DNA of 64,000 nucleotides. Origin: JBCCGL01 sp039029275 (GTDB lineage: Bacteria > Pseudomonadota > Gammaproteobacteria > JBCCGL01). Every line of letters begins with the position of its first letter. Positions within the stretch are counted from its first letter, which is position 1. A program made the translations under genes and the position numbers. Location of the stretch: positions 1 through 64,000 of the forward strand of contig JBCCGL010000016.1 in NCBI GenBank assembly GCA_039029275.1, read 5' to 3'. The notes below the pieces were generated by a model. The model searched no databases. It was not told where the DNA came from and saw only the letters and a program-made list of their open reading frames with translations. Of the stretch, positions 1-7,787 are shown in pieces.

Positions 1-42
1 AACCGCAGCGGCGGCGATCCGGGTGAGATTTGTCAGTTTCAT
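1..42 (-). CDS. N-terminus of a secreted protein, probably ABC transporter substrate-binding protein (partial)
   Basis: Only the first 14 codons lie in the window, on the minus strand from the ATG at 42. They read as a Lys-containing start followed by a hydrophobic, Ala-rich stretch, as in a signal peptide. A GAGG ribosome-binding sequence sits about nine bases upstream of the ATG. The gene lies directly downstream of an amino-acid ABC ATPase on the same strand, so the periplasmic solute-binding protein of that transporter is the likely identity. That function is inferred from context and the signal peptide; no binding domain is visible here. Confidence 0.55.
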   Translation of the reverse strand, partial: MKLTNLTRIAAAAV

Positions 43-84
43 CGTGTATTCCTCAGGTTAGCTTGGGATTGCATTGTTATGTGA

Positions 85-104
85 GTGGTCGCTGAAACGA
101 CCAC
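85..104 (-). promoter_or_regulatory. Intercistronic hairpin between ABC ATPase and downstream gene
   Basis: A perfect 7-bp inverted repeat (GTGGTCG / CGACCAC) encloses a 6-base loop, in the 81-base gap between the ATPase stop and the start of the next gene. No T-run follows it in the direction of transcription, so it is not a classic terminator. Such hairpins in transporter operons often stabilise one part of the mRNA so that the binding protein is made in excess. That role is inference. Confidence 0.45.
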
Positions 105-123
105 AACCGCACTATAGCGCGGC

Positions 124-900
124 TCAGTGTAACGATTTGGACAGAAATTGTCGAAATCGTTCTGATTCGGGGTTCCCGAACATTTCAGAGGGCGCACCTT
201 CGCAGTCGATCACGCCGTTTTCGAGGAAAATCACCTTGTTCGAGACGTCACGCGCAAATCCCATCTCATGCGTAACCACGATCATGGTGCGTCCTTCCTC
301 AGCCAGATTTCGCATTACACGCAGGACTTCGCCCACAAGCTCGGGGTCGAGCGCCGAGGTCGGCTCATCGAAAAGCATCAGTTCCGGCTCCATCGCCAGA
401 ACCCGCGCAATTGCCGCTCGCTGCTGTTGGCCGCCAGAGATGTGTGCGGGGTAGTAATCGCGCCGGTCGTACATGCCGACCTTGTGCAAAACCGCTTGGG
501 CCTTCTCGTGCGCTTCTGCCTTGCTCTGATTGAGAACGTGCACAAGGGCCTCGGTGACATTTTCCATCACGGTCATGTGCGTCCACAAATTGAAACTTTG
601 AAATACCATGCCGAGCTTGGAGCGAATGCGCTCGACCTGCTTATTGTCGGCAGGAACAGGTTCGCCGTATTTGTTTGTCGTCATGCGAATTTCTTCGCCG
701 TGGACTTTGACACTACCGGCATTGGGTGTTTCCAGAAGGTTTACACAGCGCAGCATCGTGCTCTTGCCCGAACCTGACGCGCCCAGTACCGAGATCACAT
801 CGCCGGTGTGCGCCGTGGTTGAGATACCGCGCAGACATTTTACATCGCCAAAACTCTTGTGCAGATCGGTGATGGACAGGGCTTCAGATGATTCGCTCAT
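124..900 (-). CDS. Polar amino-acid ABC transporter ATP-binding protein (HisP/ArtP/GlnQ family)
   Basis: 258 residues, the usual length of HisP-type ATPases, which hydrolyse ATP on the cytoplasmic face to drive uptake of basic or polar amino acids or opines. Visible motifs: Walker A GASGSGKST at 40-48, Q-loop Gln101, ABC signature SGGQQQR at 155-161, Walker B ending in DEP at 178-180, and the switch His211. The insert around 70-90 between the Walker A region and the Q-loop is typical of HisP/AotP members. The following gene on the same strand begins with a signal peptide and is probably the solute-binding subunit; permease genes would lie outside the window. The exact substrate cannot be told. 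Confidence 0.9.
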   Translation of the reverse strand: MSESSEALSITDLHKSFGDVKCLRGISTTAHTGDVISVLGASGSGKSTMLRCVNLLETPNAGSVKVHGEEIRMTTNKYGEPVPADNKQVERIRSKLGMVFQSFNLWTHMTVMENVTEALVHVLNQSKAEAHEKAQAVLHKVGMYDRRDYYPAHISGGQQQRAAIARVLAMEPELMLFDEPTSALDPELVGEVLRVMRNLAEEGRTMIVVTHEMGFARDVSNKVIFLENGVIDCEGAPSEMFGNPESERFRQFLSKSLH

Positions 901-951
901 AATGCGTGTAATTCATTCATTGTTATAGAGCTGCATCATACCGCAAGCGAA

Positions 952-1980
952 TCACACAACAAGCGGTTCGATCTCCAGTTCAACGCCGAAAGTTTCCGAT
1001 ACAGAACAGACAATTTTGTCGGCCAGAGCGATTAATGATTGACCATCGCCACCTTTCTGATTGACCAATACCAGAGCCTGCTTGTCATGCACGCCAACAC
1101 CGTTTTCGCGGTGTCCTTTCCATCCGCAACGTTCTATCAACCAGGCAGCGGCCAGCTTAAAGCGTTCGCCATCTGGGAAAGATACCAGCTGCGGGTGTTT
1201 TGTCTTTAGCACCTCGTGAGTCTCGGGGCTGACAATTGGATTGGTGAAAAAGCTTCCAGCGTTGCCAATCTCTGCGGGGTTTGGCAATTTGGATTGACGA
1301 ATAGCGCAGACAAGGTCGACCAGTTGTTGCGCATTCGGCCGGTCAATGCCGTGTTCGTGCATCGCGTTTTGCAATGCACCGTACTCAAGATTTGGGGCGA
1401 AGATTTTGTTCAACTTGAGGCGCACTTGCGAGATCAAAAAACCAGTCTTTGCGGCGCGCTTAAACGCGCTGTCGCGGTACGCAAACTGGCAGTCCGCTCT
1501 CGAGAAGGTGTGCGTGAGTCCATCGGACAGTGAAATTGCGTCCAGCGATTCAAACACGTCGCACAGCTCCACACCGTAAGCGCCAATATTTTGTATCGGT
1601 GCTGCGCCCACATTCCCGGGAATTAGCGCGAGGTTTTCAACTCCGTGATAGCCGTGTTCGCAACAGTACATTACGAATTGATGCCAGTTTTCGCCCGCAG
1701 CAATCTGGAGTGTTATCGAACTCGAATCTTCATTGACGACCTCAATTCCGCGAGTCTCGACTGCGAGTACCAGTCCTTCAATATCACGTGTTAAAACCAG
1801 GTTGCTCCCACCTCCGAGAACGAATACGGGCAGTGATTTTTTTCCCGACCATGAGATTGCGTCATTTACGTCGTCCCATGAATCGACTTGTGCAAAATAT
1901 TCGGCGCGCACATCAAAACCGAATGTGTTTCGATCTTTGAGTGAAACTGCGCGTTGGATAGTCATGTTGTGACCAGGCAT
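952..1980 (-). CDS. murB: UDP-N-acetylenolpyruvoylglucosamine reductase MurB
   Basis: NADPH- and FAD-dependent cytoplasmic enzyme that reduces UDP-GlcNAc-enolpyruvate to UDP-MurNAc in peptidoglycan synthesis. At 342 residues it matches the long type I form of E. coli. The FAD-binding motif GGGSN is at 56-60, the conserved IPGNVGAAP...NIGAYG block at 120-136, and the NAGSFF segment carrying the catalytic Ser lies in the C-terminal domain. The start may instead be the second Met, five codons in (1965); neither has a strong Shine-Dalgarno sequence. It is a single gene about 50 bases upstream of the ABC ATPase on the same strand. Confidence 0.96.
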   Translation of the reverse strand: MPGHNMTIQRAVSLKDRNTFGFDVRAEYFAQVDSWDDVNDAISWSGKKSLPVFVLGGGSNLVLTRDIEGLVLAVETRGIEVVNEDSSSITLQIAAGENWHQFVMYCCEHGYHGVENLALIPGNVGAAPIQNIGAYGVELCDVFESLDAISLSDGLTHTFSRADCQFAYRDSAFKRAAKTGFLISQVRLKLNKIFAPNLEYGALQNAMHEHGIDRPNAQQLVDLVCAIRQSKLPNPAEIGNAGSFFTNPIVSPETHEVLKTKHPQLVSFPDGERFKLAAAWLIERCGWKGHRENGVGVHDKQALVLVNQKGGDGQSLIALADKIVCSVSETFGVELEIEPLVV

Positions 1981-2221
1981 TTGATAATGTGCGGATAATA
2001 CAGCGCGAGATTGATCGCGTGAACGCCGTTAGAGACAGTTGATTGCACGATTCCGATTCTCGGATCTGGATTCAGCGCCCGTCTCTGTTAATGATTCTCA
2101 TTTCAACGTTTCAAGCTGATTCAGCCCTGCAAAAAGCGCATATTGGGTAATATTCACATTGCATTTGCCTCGGCAGCAATTCAGTCTCCTGCTCATCTGT
2201 GTCCGCCAATAGCCTCAAGTT

Positions 2222-3625
2222 TTGATTGAATCCATTCCGCTAAGCACGTCCACCAACCTCAGAAGCTGTCTCGATCAGCTCGGGACCCTCTTGGGAGATC
2301 GCCTCGGCTTTGGCCAGGCGTTACGCGAACAGCACAGCCATGGAGAATCCTGGCATCCGGGAGCATTGCCTGATGCAGTGTGCTTTCCTCGATCGACAGA
2401 AGAGGTGTGCGAGATCGTTAAAGTATGTGCAAGTCACAGCGTGCCGCTGATCCCATTTGGTGCGGGTACTTCGTTGGAGGGTAATGTACACGCCGATCGT
2501 GGCGGAGTTTGTGTTGATCTTTCGCAAATGAACACGATTGTGGATGTGCATACCGAGGATTTCGACTGCCAGGTACAGGCAGGTGTGACACGTCGACAAT
2601 TGAACGAATATTTGCGCGACACCGGTTTGTTCTTTCCTGTTGATCCTGGGGCCGATGCGACAATCGGCGGAATGGCGTCGACGCGTGCCTCAGGGACCAA
2701 TGCCGTTCGTTACGGGACCATGCGTGAAAACGTCCTTGGATTGACAGTCGTGACCGCGAATGGAAAGGCCATGAAGGTTGGCACGCGCGCGCGCAAGTCG
2801 TCGGCCGGCTACGATTTGAAGAGCCTGTTTGTTGGCGCCGAGGGCACGCTTGGCATCATCACTGAGGTTACACTGCGGTTGTATCCCATGCCAGAAGCCA
2901 TGTCCGCCGCGGTGGTGAATTTTCCGGATGTCGAATCTGCAACCAAAGCCGCGATTACAACTATTCAATTCGGAATTCCGATCGCTCGGGTTGAACTTAT
3001 GGACAAGCAGTACATGGGCGCGGTTAACGGTTATAGCAAAACCGATTACCTCGAGCGCGACACGCTGTTTCTTGAGTTTCACGGAACCGAAGCGTGGGTA
3101 GCCGAACAAGCTGAACAGTTCGGTGAAATTGCGGCTGAATTCGGTGGCGGTGACTTCCAGTGGGCCGTTAAAGAGGAAGATCGCCGCAAACTGTGGCGTG
3201 CTCGTCATAATGCGTACTATGCAGGGCTTGCGATGTCACCAAATGGCAAGGGTTATGTTACCGATGTCTGTGTACCGATTTCACGACTTTCAGAAAGCAT
3301 TGAAGCTGTCCGTAAGGATCTTGCAGAGACGAATCTGGTGTCCCCCATATTGGGACATGTGGGTGACGGCAATTTTCATCTCACTATCTTTATCGATACA
3401 GACGACGCCGAGTCGCTTAAAGACGCAGAACAGTTGAATCTGCGATTGGTGAAACGTGCGATCGAAATGGGTGGAACCTGCACAGGGGAGCACGGCGTTG
3501 GATCGGGTAAGCTCAAAAGCATGAAACTTGAGCACGATCAGGAATCTCTGGAATTAATGCGTGTGCTCAAACAGACACTTGATCCTCAGAACATATTCAA
3601 TCCTGGCAAGGTAGTGTCGATCTAG
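2222..3625 (+). CDS. FAD-binding oxidase, D-lactate/glycolate dehydrogenase type (GlcD/DLD family)
   Basis: 467 residues starting at a TTG codon. The N-terminal half is a PCMH-type FAD domain: the PFGAGTSLEGN segment near 76 and the PGADATIGGM and GTMRENVLGL segments around 140-180 match D-lactate dehydrogenase (cytochrome) and GlcD. The C-terminal half is the FAD-oxidase cap, with GHVGDGNFH near 378 and the terminal CTGEHGVGSGK motif. It probably oxidises a D-2-hydroxy acid and passes electrons to the respiratory chain. No GlcE/GlcF partners are adjacent, which favours a stand-alone D-lactate dehydrogenase over glycolate oxidase. The substrate is not settled by sequence. Confidence 0.88.
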   Translation: MIESIPLSTSTNLRSCLDQLGTLLGDRLGFGQALREQHSHGESWHPGALPDAVCFPRSTEEVCEIVKVCASHSVPLIPFGAGTSLEGNVHADRGGVCVDLSQMNTIVDVHTEDFDCQVQAGVTRRQLNEYLRDTGLFFPVDPGADATIGGMASTRASGTNAVRYGTMRENVLGLTVVTANGKAMKVGTRARKSSAGYDLKSLFVGAEGTLGIITEVTLRLYPMPEAMSAAVVNFPDVESATKAAITTIQFGIPIARVELMDKQYMGAVNGYSKTDYLERDTLFLEFHGTEAWVAEQAEQFGEIAAEFGGGDFQWAVKEEDRRKLWRARHNAYYAGLAMSPNGKGYVTDVCVPISRLSESIEAVRKDLAETNLVSPILGHVGDGNFHLTIFIDTDDAESLKDAEQLNLRLVKRAIEMGGTCTGEHGVGSGKLKSMKLEHDQESLELMRVLKQTLDPQNIFNPGKVVSI

Positions 3626-3853
3626 TCTTTTCGTTCGTGATCTTCAATTTGTGCATCTCATCGCTCGACGTTGTTCCTGAACTGTTATCACGTGTTCCGA
3701 GGCTCGACCCGGACTGACTACGCAAGGGCCGTTTTCGTTTAATCGACCTGACGTATTACTATCTTATGAGAAAACCCCTAGAGTGCTCGCTGCGTCATTG
3801 CATTTTCTTTTTGTGATAACTATATCTACAAGGTTGACTGATGCGAACCGTTT

Positions 3854-6730
3854 ATGGAAAAAAACAATAACCATCACGATGAAATCGACCAAAATTCTGA
3901 GCAGAACTGGAAGGATAGATTTGCCGATGTTGCACTTCGATCAGCTGACTGGTTTTGGGAAATGGATGCAGACCTCAAATTTACCTACCAGTCGCACAAT
4001 TTTGAAAATGTAACCGGGATCAAACGGGATGCGGTAATAGGAAAATCCCGCGAGGAAGCGTTCGCAGGATTGATCGACAGTTCTGAAAAATGGCTGCGGC
4101 AAGGATCCGATCTCAACGCTCAGAAACCTTACTCGATGATTTGGACATTGATCCATCCATCCGGTAAACGCAAGATTCTCTTAACACGCGGTCATCCGAT
4201 ATATAGCTTAGCCGGAGAGTTTGAGGGTTTTAGGGGTATTGGTAATGACATCACCGGCATGTTGGCCTCACGCGACACGCTCGATTTGATGCAGGACAGA
4301 CTGAGTGACTTCACGCGAGTTGCCGCTGATTGGCTTTGGGAAATCGATGCGGACCTGAAGCTCAATTTCTTCTCTGCCGACGTGCATCCGATATTGAATA
4401 TCCATCGATCAAAGTTGCGCGGAATGCACGCGTCAAAACTGCTTGGCGATCTGCCGCAAGATTCAAGTGAGATGATTGAATATCTTAACGCGCTTGACCG
4501 GCGGGACGCGTTTGAATTTGAGTTAACCTTTTCACACGCGGACGGAACAGGAAAAACAATTCTCGTAACTGGCAAGCCGATGCACGATAGTAGAGGCAAT
4601 TTTGCTGGATATCGCTGCGTAGGCCGTGACATGACAGAGCTTCGATTTGTCTCGCAGCGTTTGCTGGAGCGCGAGAGGCTTTTTCGCGAAGTGGTCGAAA
4701 ACGTCACCGACATCATTTCAGTTACGGATGATTTGGGAAATATCCAATACGAAAATCAGTCGGCATCGGAAATACTTGGGTATAGCAATCGTGATCGGGG
4801 AAACATGAAAGTCGGCGAAGTTGTTCACCCCGATGACCGCGAAACGTTCCTGGAAAATCATGACCGCGCAGTTGCTAATCCGGGATTGTCAGTTAATTCG
4901 GTATTTCGTGCAAAGCACAAGAGCGGTTCCTGGAGAGTGCTCGAGAGTAATCGTCAGAGCTTTTTGGTTGGAAATGGCGACACCAAACAAGTTGTGGTTC
5001 ATTCTCGAGATGTCACTAGCCAACACGAGGCAGAAATCGCTTTACGCCAAAGTGAGGAGCGCTTTCGAGATTTTGCCGAAACCGCAGCTGATTGGTTTTG
5101 GGAGCAAGATGAAAACCTGTGCTTCACGTTTATCTCTGAACGATTCTTTGAGCACTTCGACGTCTCGCTCGAGGACGTGATCGGTAAAACTCGTGAGGAG
5201 GCATTTAAGTTTTGCGACTTCACAACAGAAAACTGGAAACAAACTCTCAAGCTCGCGAGCAAGCATGAACCGATCAATGCGCGCGAGGCGCAGTTCAAAG
5301 ATAAAAATGGCACCTTGAGAACGTTCTGCACAACCGGAAAACCGATTTTTGATTCAGATGGGCGATTTCAGGGCTACCGCGGCAGTGCTCGCGACATTAC
5401 GACCGAAAATTCGCTTTCTCTGCAACTTCGTTATCAGGCTTCACATGATTCACTCACAGGACTTGTAAACAGGCGAGAATTCGAATCTCGACTTACTGCA
5501 CTTCTCACCGATAACGAATCCAGTTCGAACGTGCATTCCCTCTGCTACCTCGATCTGGATCGTTTCAAGATCGTAAACGACACGTGTGGACATATTGCGG
5601 GTGACAACCTGCTTCGCCAATTCGCCAGTCTTCTGCGTGACAGTGTTCGCAAGCACGATACGATTGCTCGTCTGGGGGGAGACGAGTTCGCAGTGTTACT
5701 TAATCAATGCCCTGTGGATGAGTCGCAAAAGATTGCGGAAAAAATCAGAAAGCGTACGGAAGCGTTCAACTTTTTCTGGGCAGGCGACCGGTTCACTATT
5801 GGGGTAAGTATTGGAGTTATACAGATTAGCGGCGCTACTGGAAACATGATCGATAATTTGCAACTAGCGGACAACGCCTGTTATTCCGCCAAGCGAGCTG
5901 GCCGCAACAATGTGCACGTTATCAAGGACAACAGCCAATACGCCTACGATCATCGAAGACGGGTCGCTGACATAGCGAAAATTAGTAAGCGTTTGGATGG
6001 CAATCGAATGCGGTTGTTTGTTCAGCAAATATGCTCTTTAAATGATAAAGAGCATCTGGGCTACGAAATTCTTCTACGCATTTTGAACGAAGACGGCACC
6101 TACACCTTGCCTCGTAATTTTATTGAAAGCGCAGAGCGTTACCACTTATCGAAAGTCGTGGACCAGTGGGTTATCAGTGAAACTCTGACTTGGTTGTCTG
6201 TTCACTCCAGAAACATTGATTCTTCTTTTTCAGTTAATTTGTCAGGCAACAATTTGGCAAGCGATGATTTCCTGGACTTCATTGTTGAAAAATTTGAGGG
6301 AAACCCGGATCTCGCACATAAACTGGTTTTCGAGATCACTGAAACAAGCGCGATCGAAAATTTCTCTAACGCTGGACTGTTTATAAATGAATTGTCCAAA
6401 ATCGGGTGTCGATTTTCACTGGATGACTTTGGTAAAGGATTTTCGTCGTTCTCTTATCTTCGGGAGCTACCTGTCGACTACATAAAAATAGATCAGCAGT
6501 TTGTCCGCAACATCGCTCAAGACAACAAAGATCTTGAAATGCTTAAATCGATAAATGATATTGGCCACGTGATGGGGAAGAAGACAATAGCGCAAGGAGT
6601 TGAGGATGAAATGACTGCTGAGATATTAAAAAATCTCGGAGTCGATTATGTTCAGGGATACTTTATTTGTTTGCCCGAGCCTTTGAGCGCACTCGAGTCA
6701 TCGGAGCGTAGCGCTGACAAGAATGGGTAA
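3854..6730 (+). CDS. PAS-PAS-PAS-PAS-GGDEF-EAL cyclic-di-GMP signalling protein
   Basis: 958 residues without transmembrane segments, so cytoplasmic. Four PAS modules fall at about 20-140, 150-270, 280-395 and 405-520; the first, second and fourth share a W-[FL]-W-E signature and look like internal duplications. The GGDEF domain (about 525-690) has an intact GGDEF motif near 606, preceded by an RxxD inhibitory site. The EAL domain (about 710-945) reads EIL in the signature position and keeps the DDFG motif near 856 and the later catalytic Glu, so phosphodiesterase activity is plausible. Both synthesis and breakdown of c-di-GMP are possible. It converges with oxyR. Confidence 0.93.
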   Translation: MEKNNNHHDEIDQNSEQNWKDRFADVALRSADWFWEMDADLKFTYQSHNFENVTGIKRDAVIGKSREEAFAGLIDSSEKWLRQGSDLNAQKPYSMIWTLIHPSGKRKILLTRGHPIYSLAGEFEGFRGIGNDITGMLASRDTLDLMQDRLSDFTRVAADWLWEIDADLKLNFFSADVHPILNIHRSKLRGMHASKLLGDLPQDSSEMIEYLNALDRRDAFEFELTFSHADGTGKTILVTGKPMHDSRGNFAGYRCVGRDMTELRFVSQRLLERERLFREVVENVTDIISVTDDLGNIQYENQSASEILGYSNRDRGNMKVGEVVHPDDRETFLENHDRAVANPGLSVNSVFRAKHKSGSWRVLESNRQSFLVGNGDTKQVVVHSRDVTSQHEAEIALRQSEERFRDFAETAADWFWEQDENLCFTFISERFFEHFDVSLEDVIGKTREEAFKFCDFTTENWKQTLKLASKHEPINAREAQFKDKNGTLRTFCTTGKPIFDSDGRFQGYRGSARDITTENSLSLQLRYQASHDSLTGLVNRREFESRLTALLTDNESSSNVHSLCYLDLDRFKIVNDTCGHIAGDNLLRQFASLLRDSVRKHDTIARLGGDEFAVLLNQCPVDESQKIAEKIRKRTEAFNFFWAGDRFTIGVSIGVIQISGATGNMIDNLQLADNACYSAKRAGRNNVHVIKDNSQYAYDHRRRVADIAKISKRLDGNRMRLFVQQICSLNDKEHLGYEILLRILNEDGTYTLPRNFIESAERYHLSKVVDQWVISETLTWLSVHSRNIDSSFSVNLSGNNLASDDFLDFIVEKFEGNPDLAHKLVFEITETSAIENFSNAGLFINELSKIGCRFSLDDFGKGFSSFSYLRELPVDYIKIDQQFVRNIAQDNKDLEMLKSINDIGHVMGKKTIAQGVEDEMTAEILKNLGVDYVQGYFICLPEPLSALESSERSADKNG

Positions 6731-6740
6731 TTCATTACCC
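6725..6740 (+). terminator. Palindrome at the end of the GGDEF-EAL gene
   Basis: The inverted repeat GGGTAAT/ATTACCC spans the stop codon and is followed by a T-rich but interrupted tract. It lies between convergent genes and could end transcription from either side. The stem is weak. Confidence 0.35.
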
Positions 6741-6758
6741 TCTATTGAGATCAAAATT

Positions 6759-7667
6759 TTACACATCGATGGACGATGCAGCCTCGATTATCGTTTCACC
6801 TATTACACTAAACATGTCAGCTTTATTACTCCCGCTACGCCAGGCCAAACCGATATCTCGTTTGCTGCTATCATTTAAAGCATGTGTCGCAACATTCGTG
6901 TTTTTGAGCATTGGTGAACCCCGCGCCATGCTTGGTAAAAAACTGACGCCAAGATCGCTGTTGATCATCTCTATCAAGGTTAAAAGACTTGTCGCTGAAA
7001 ATGTTGAAACTTTTTCCAATGAGCGAACTTTGCAAGCGGTGATCGCGTGGTCGCGCAAACAATGTCCGTCTTCCAGCAAAATTATTGACTGAGAGTTAAG
7101 TCGGTTAAACTGATAGTTTGTTGCGTCCACCAGGCTCGTATCTCTGTGGCAGGCAAGTAAAAACGGATCGCTAAACAAATTCATAACTTCAACACCGCGC
7201 AGCGGATAGGGCATGGCTATTACTAGCACGTCGAGCTCGCCTCGCATAAGTGCCTGGTACAAAGACTGCGTTTGTTCCTCTTTTAAAAACAATCGAAGAT
7301 TGGGAAACTTTTTCCGGATAATCGGTAGCAATTCAGGCAGCAAGAACGGGGCGATCGTCGGAATTACGCCCATATGTAGCGATCCACTTAGCGGCGCCTC
7401 TGCCTGCTTGATTGATTCAACCAGCATGCTGGTATCGCGCAGGATCATTCGCGCTTGACTGGCGATTTCCCTCCCCAATGAGGTGATTACGACATGCTTG
7501 TTAGTACGATCGACCAGTTGCGCATCGACAATGCTTTCGAGTTCTTTTATTGCTGTGCTGAATGCGGATTGGGAAACGAAACACGCCTCGGCTGACTTGC
7601 CGAAATGCTCCAGCTCACATAGTGCAACGAAGTACTGAAGCTGTTTAATGGTGGGTAGGCGTCGCAT
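6759..7667 (-). CDS. oxyR: OxyR, LysR-family hydrogen-peroxide-sensing regulator
   Basis: 302 residues from the ATG at 7667; a longer reading frame to 7742 is rejected because it would run through the hairpin at 7730-7757. The N-terminal LysR helix-turn-helix (about 1-60) has the OxyR-like order of a short basic start and HFGKSAEACFVSQ. The regulatory domain keeps the GVIPTIAP and EEQT segments and, decisively, two cysteines nine residues apart (Cys203 and Cys212) in the GHCLRDHAITAC motif. These match the redox pair Cys199/Cys208 of E. coli OxyR. No catalase or peroxiredoxin gene is adjacent, so its targets lie elsewhere. Confidence 0.92.
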   Translation of the reverse strand: MRRLPTIKQLQYFVALCELEHFGKSAEACFVSQSAFSTAIKELESIVDAQLVDRTNKHVVITSLGREIASQARMILRDTSMLVESIKQAEAPLSGSLHMGVIPTIAPFLLPELLPIIRKKFPNLRLFLKEEQTQSLYQALMRGELDVLVIAMPYPLRGVEVMNLFSDPFLLACHRDTSLVDATNYQFNRLNSQSIILLEDGHCLRDHAITACKVRSLEKVSTFSATSLLTLIEMINSDLGVSFLPSMARGSPMLKNTNVATHALNDSSKRDIGLAWRSGSNKADMFSVIGETIIEAASSIDV

Positions 7668-7729
7668 GTTCGTTATTCTAATACATGTCGACGCTGCGGA
7701 TGCGGCCAGATCGCGATTGGAATGAACGA

Positions 7730-7757
7730 CCTGCCGACACACAAAGGCGTCGGCAGG
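7730..7757 (-). terminator. Hairpin downstream of glutamate dehydrogenase
   Basis: A perfect 9-bp stem (CCTGCCGAC / GTCGGCAGG) with a 10-base loop lies about 30 bases beyond the glutamate dehydrogenase stop and upstream of oxyR. The following T-run is weak. It probably separates the two transcripts. Confidence 0.6.
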
Positions 7758-7787
7758 AATACGCCGGCGTTTCTTACTGCTTCTTGC

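Noticed and set aside
7668..7742. 25-codon N-terminal extension of oxyR
   Set aside because: It has no LysR similarity, no ribosome-binding signal, and contains the hairpin assigned to the end of the glutamate dehydrogenase transcript.
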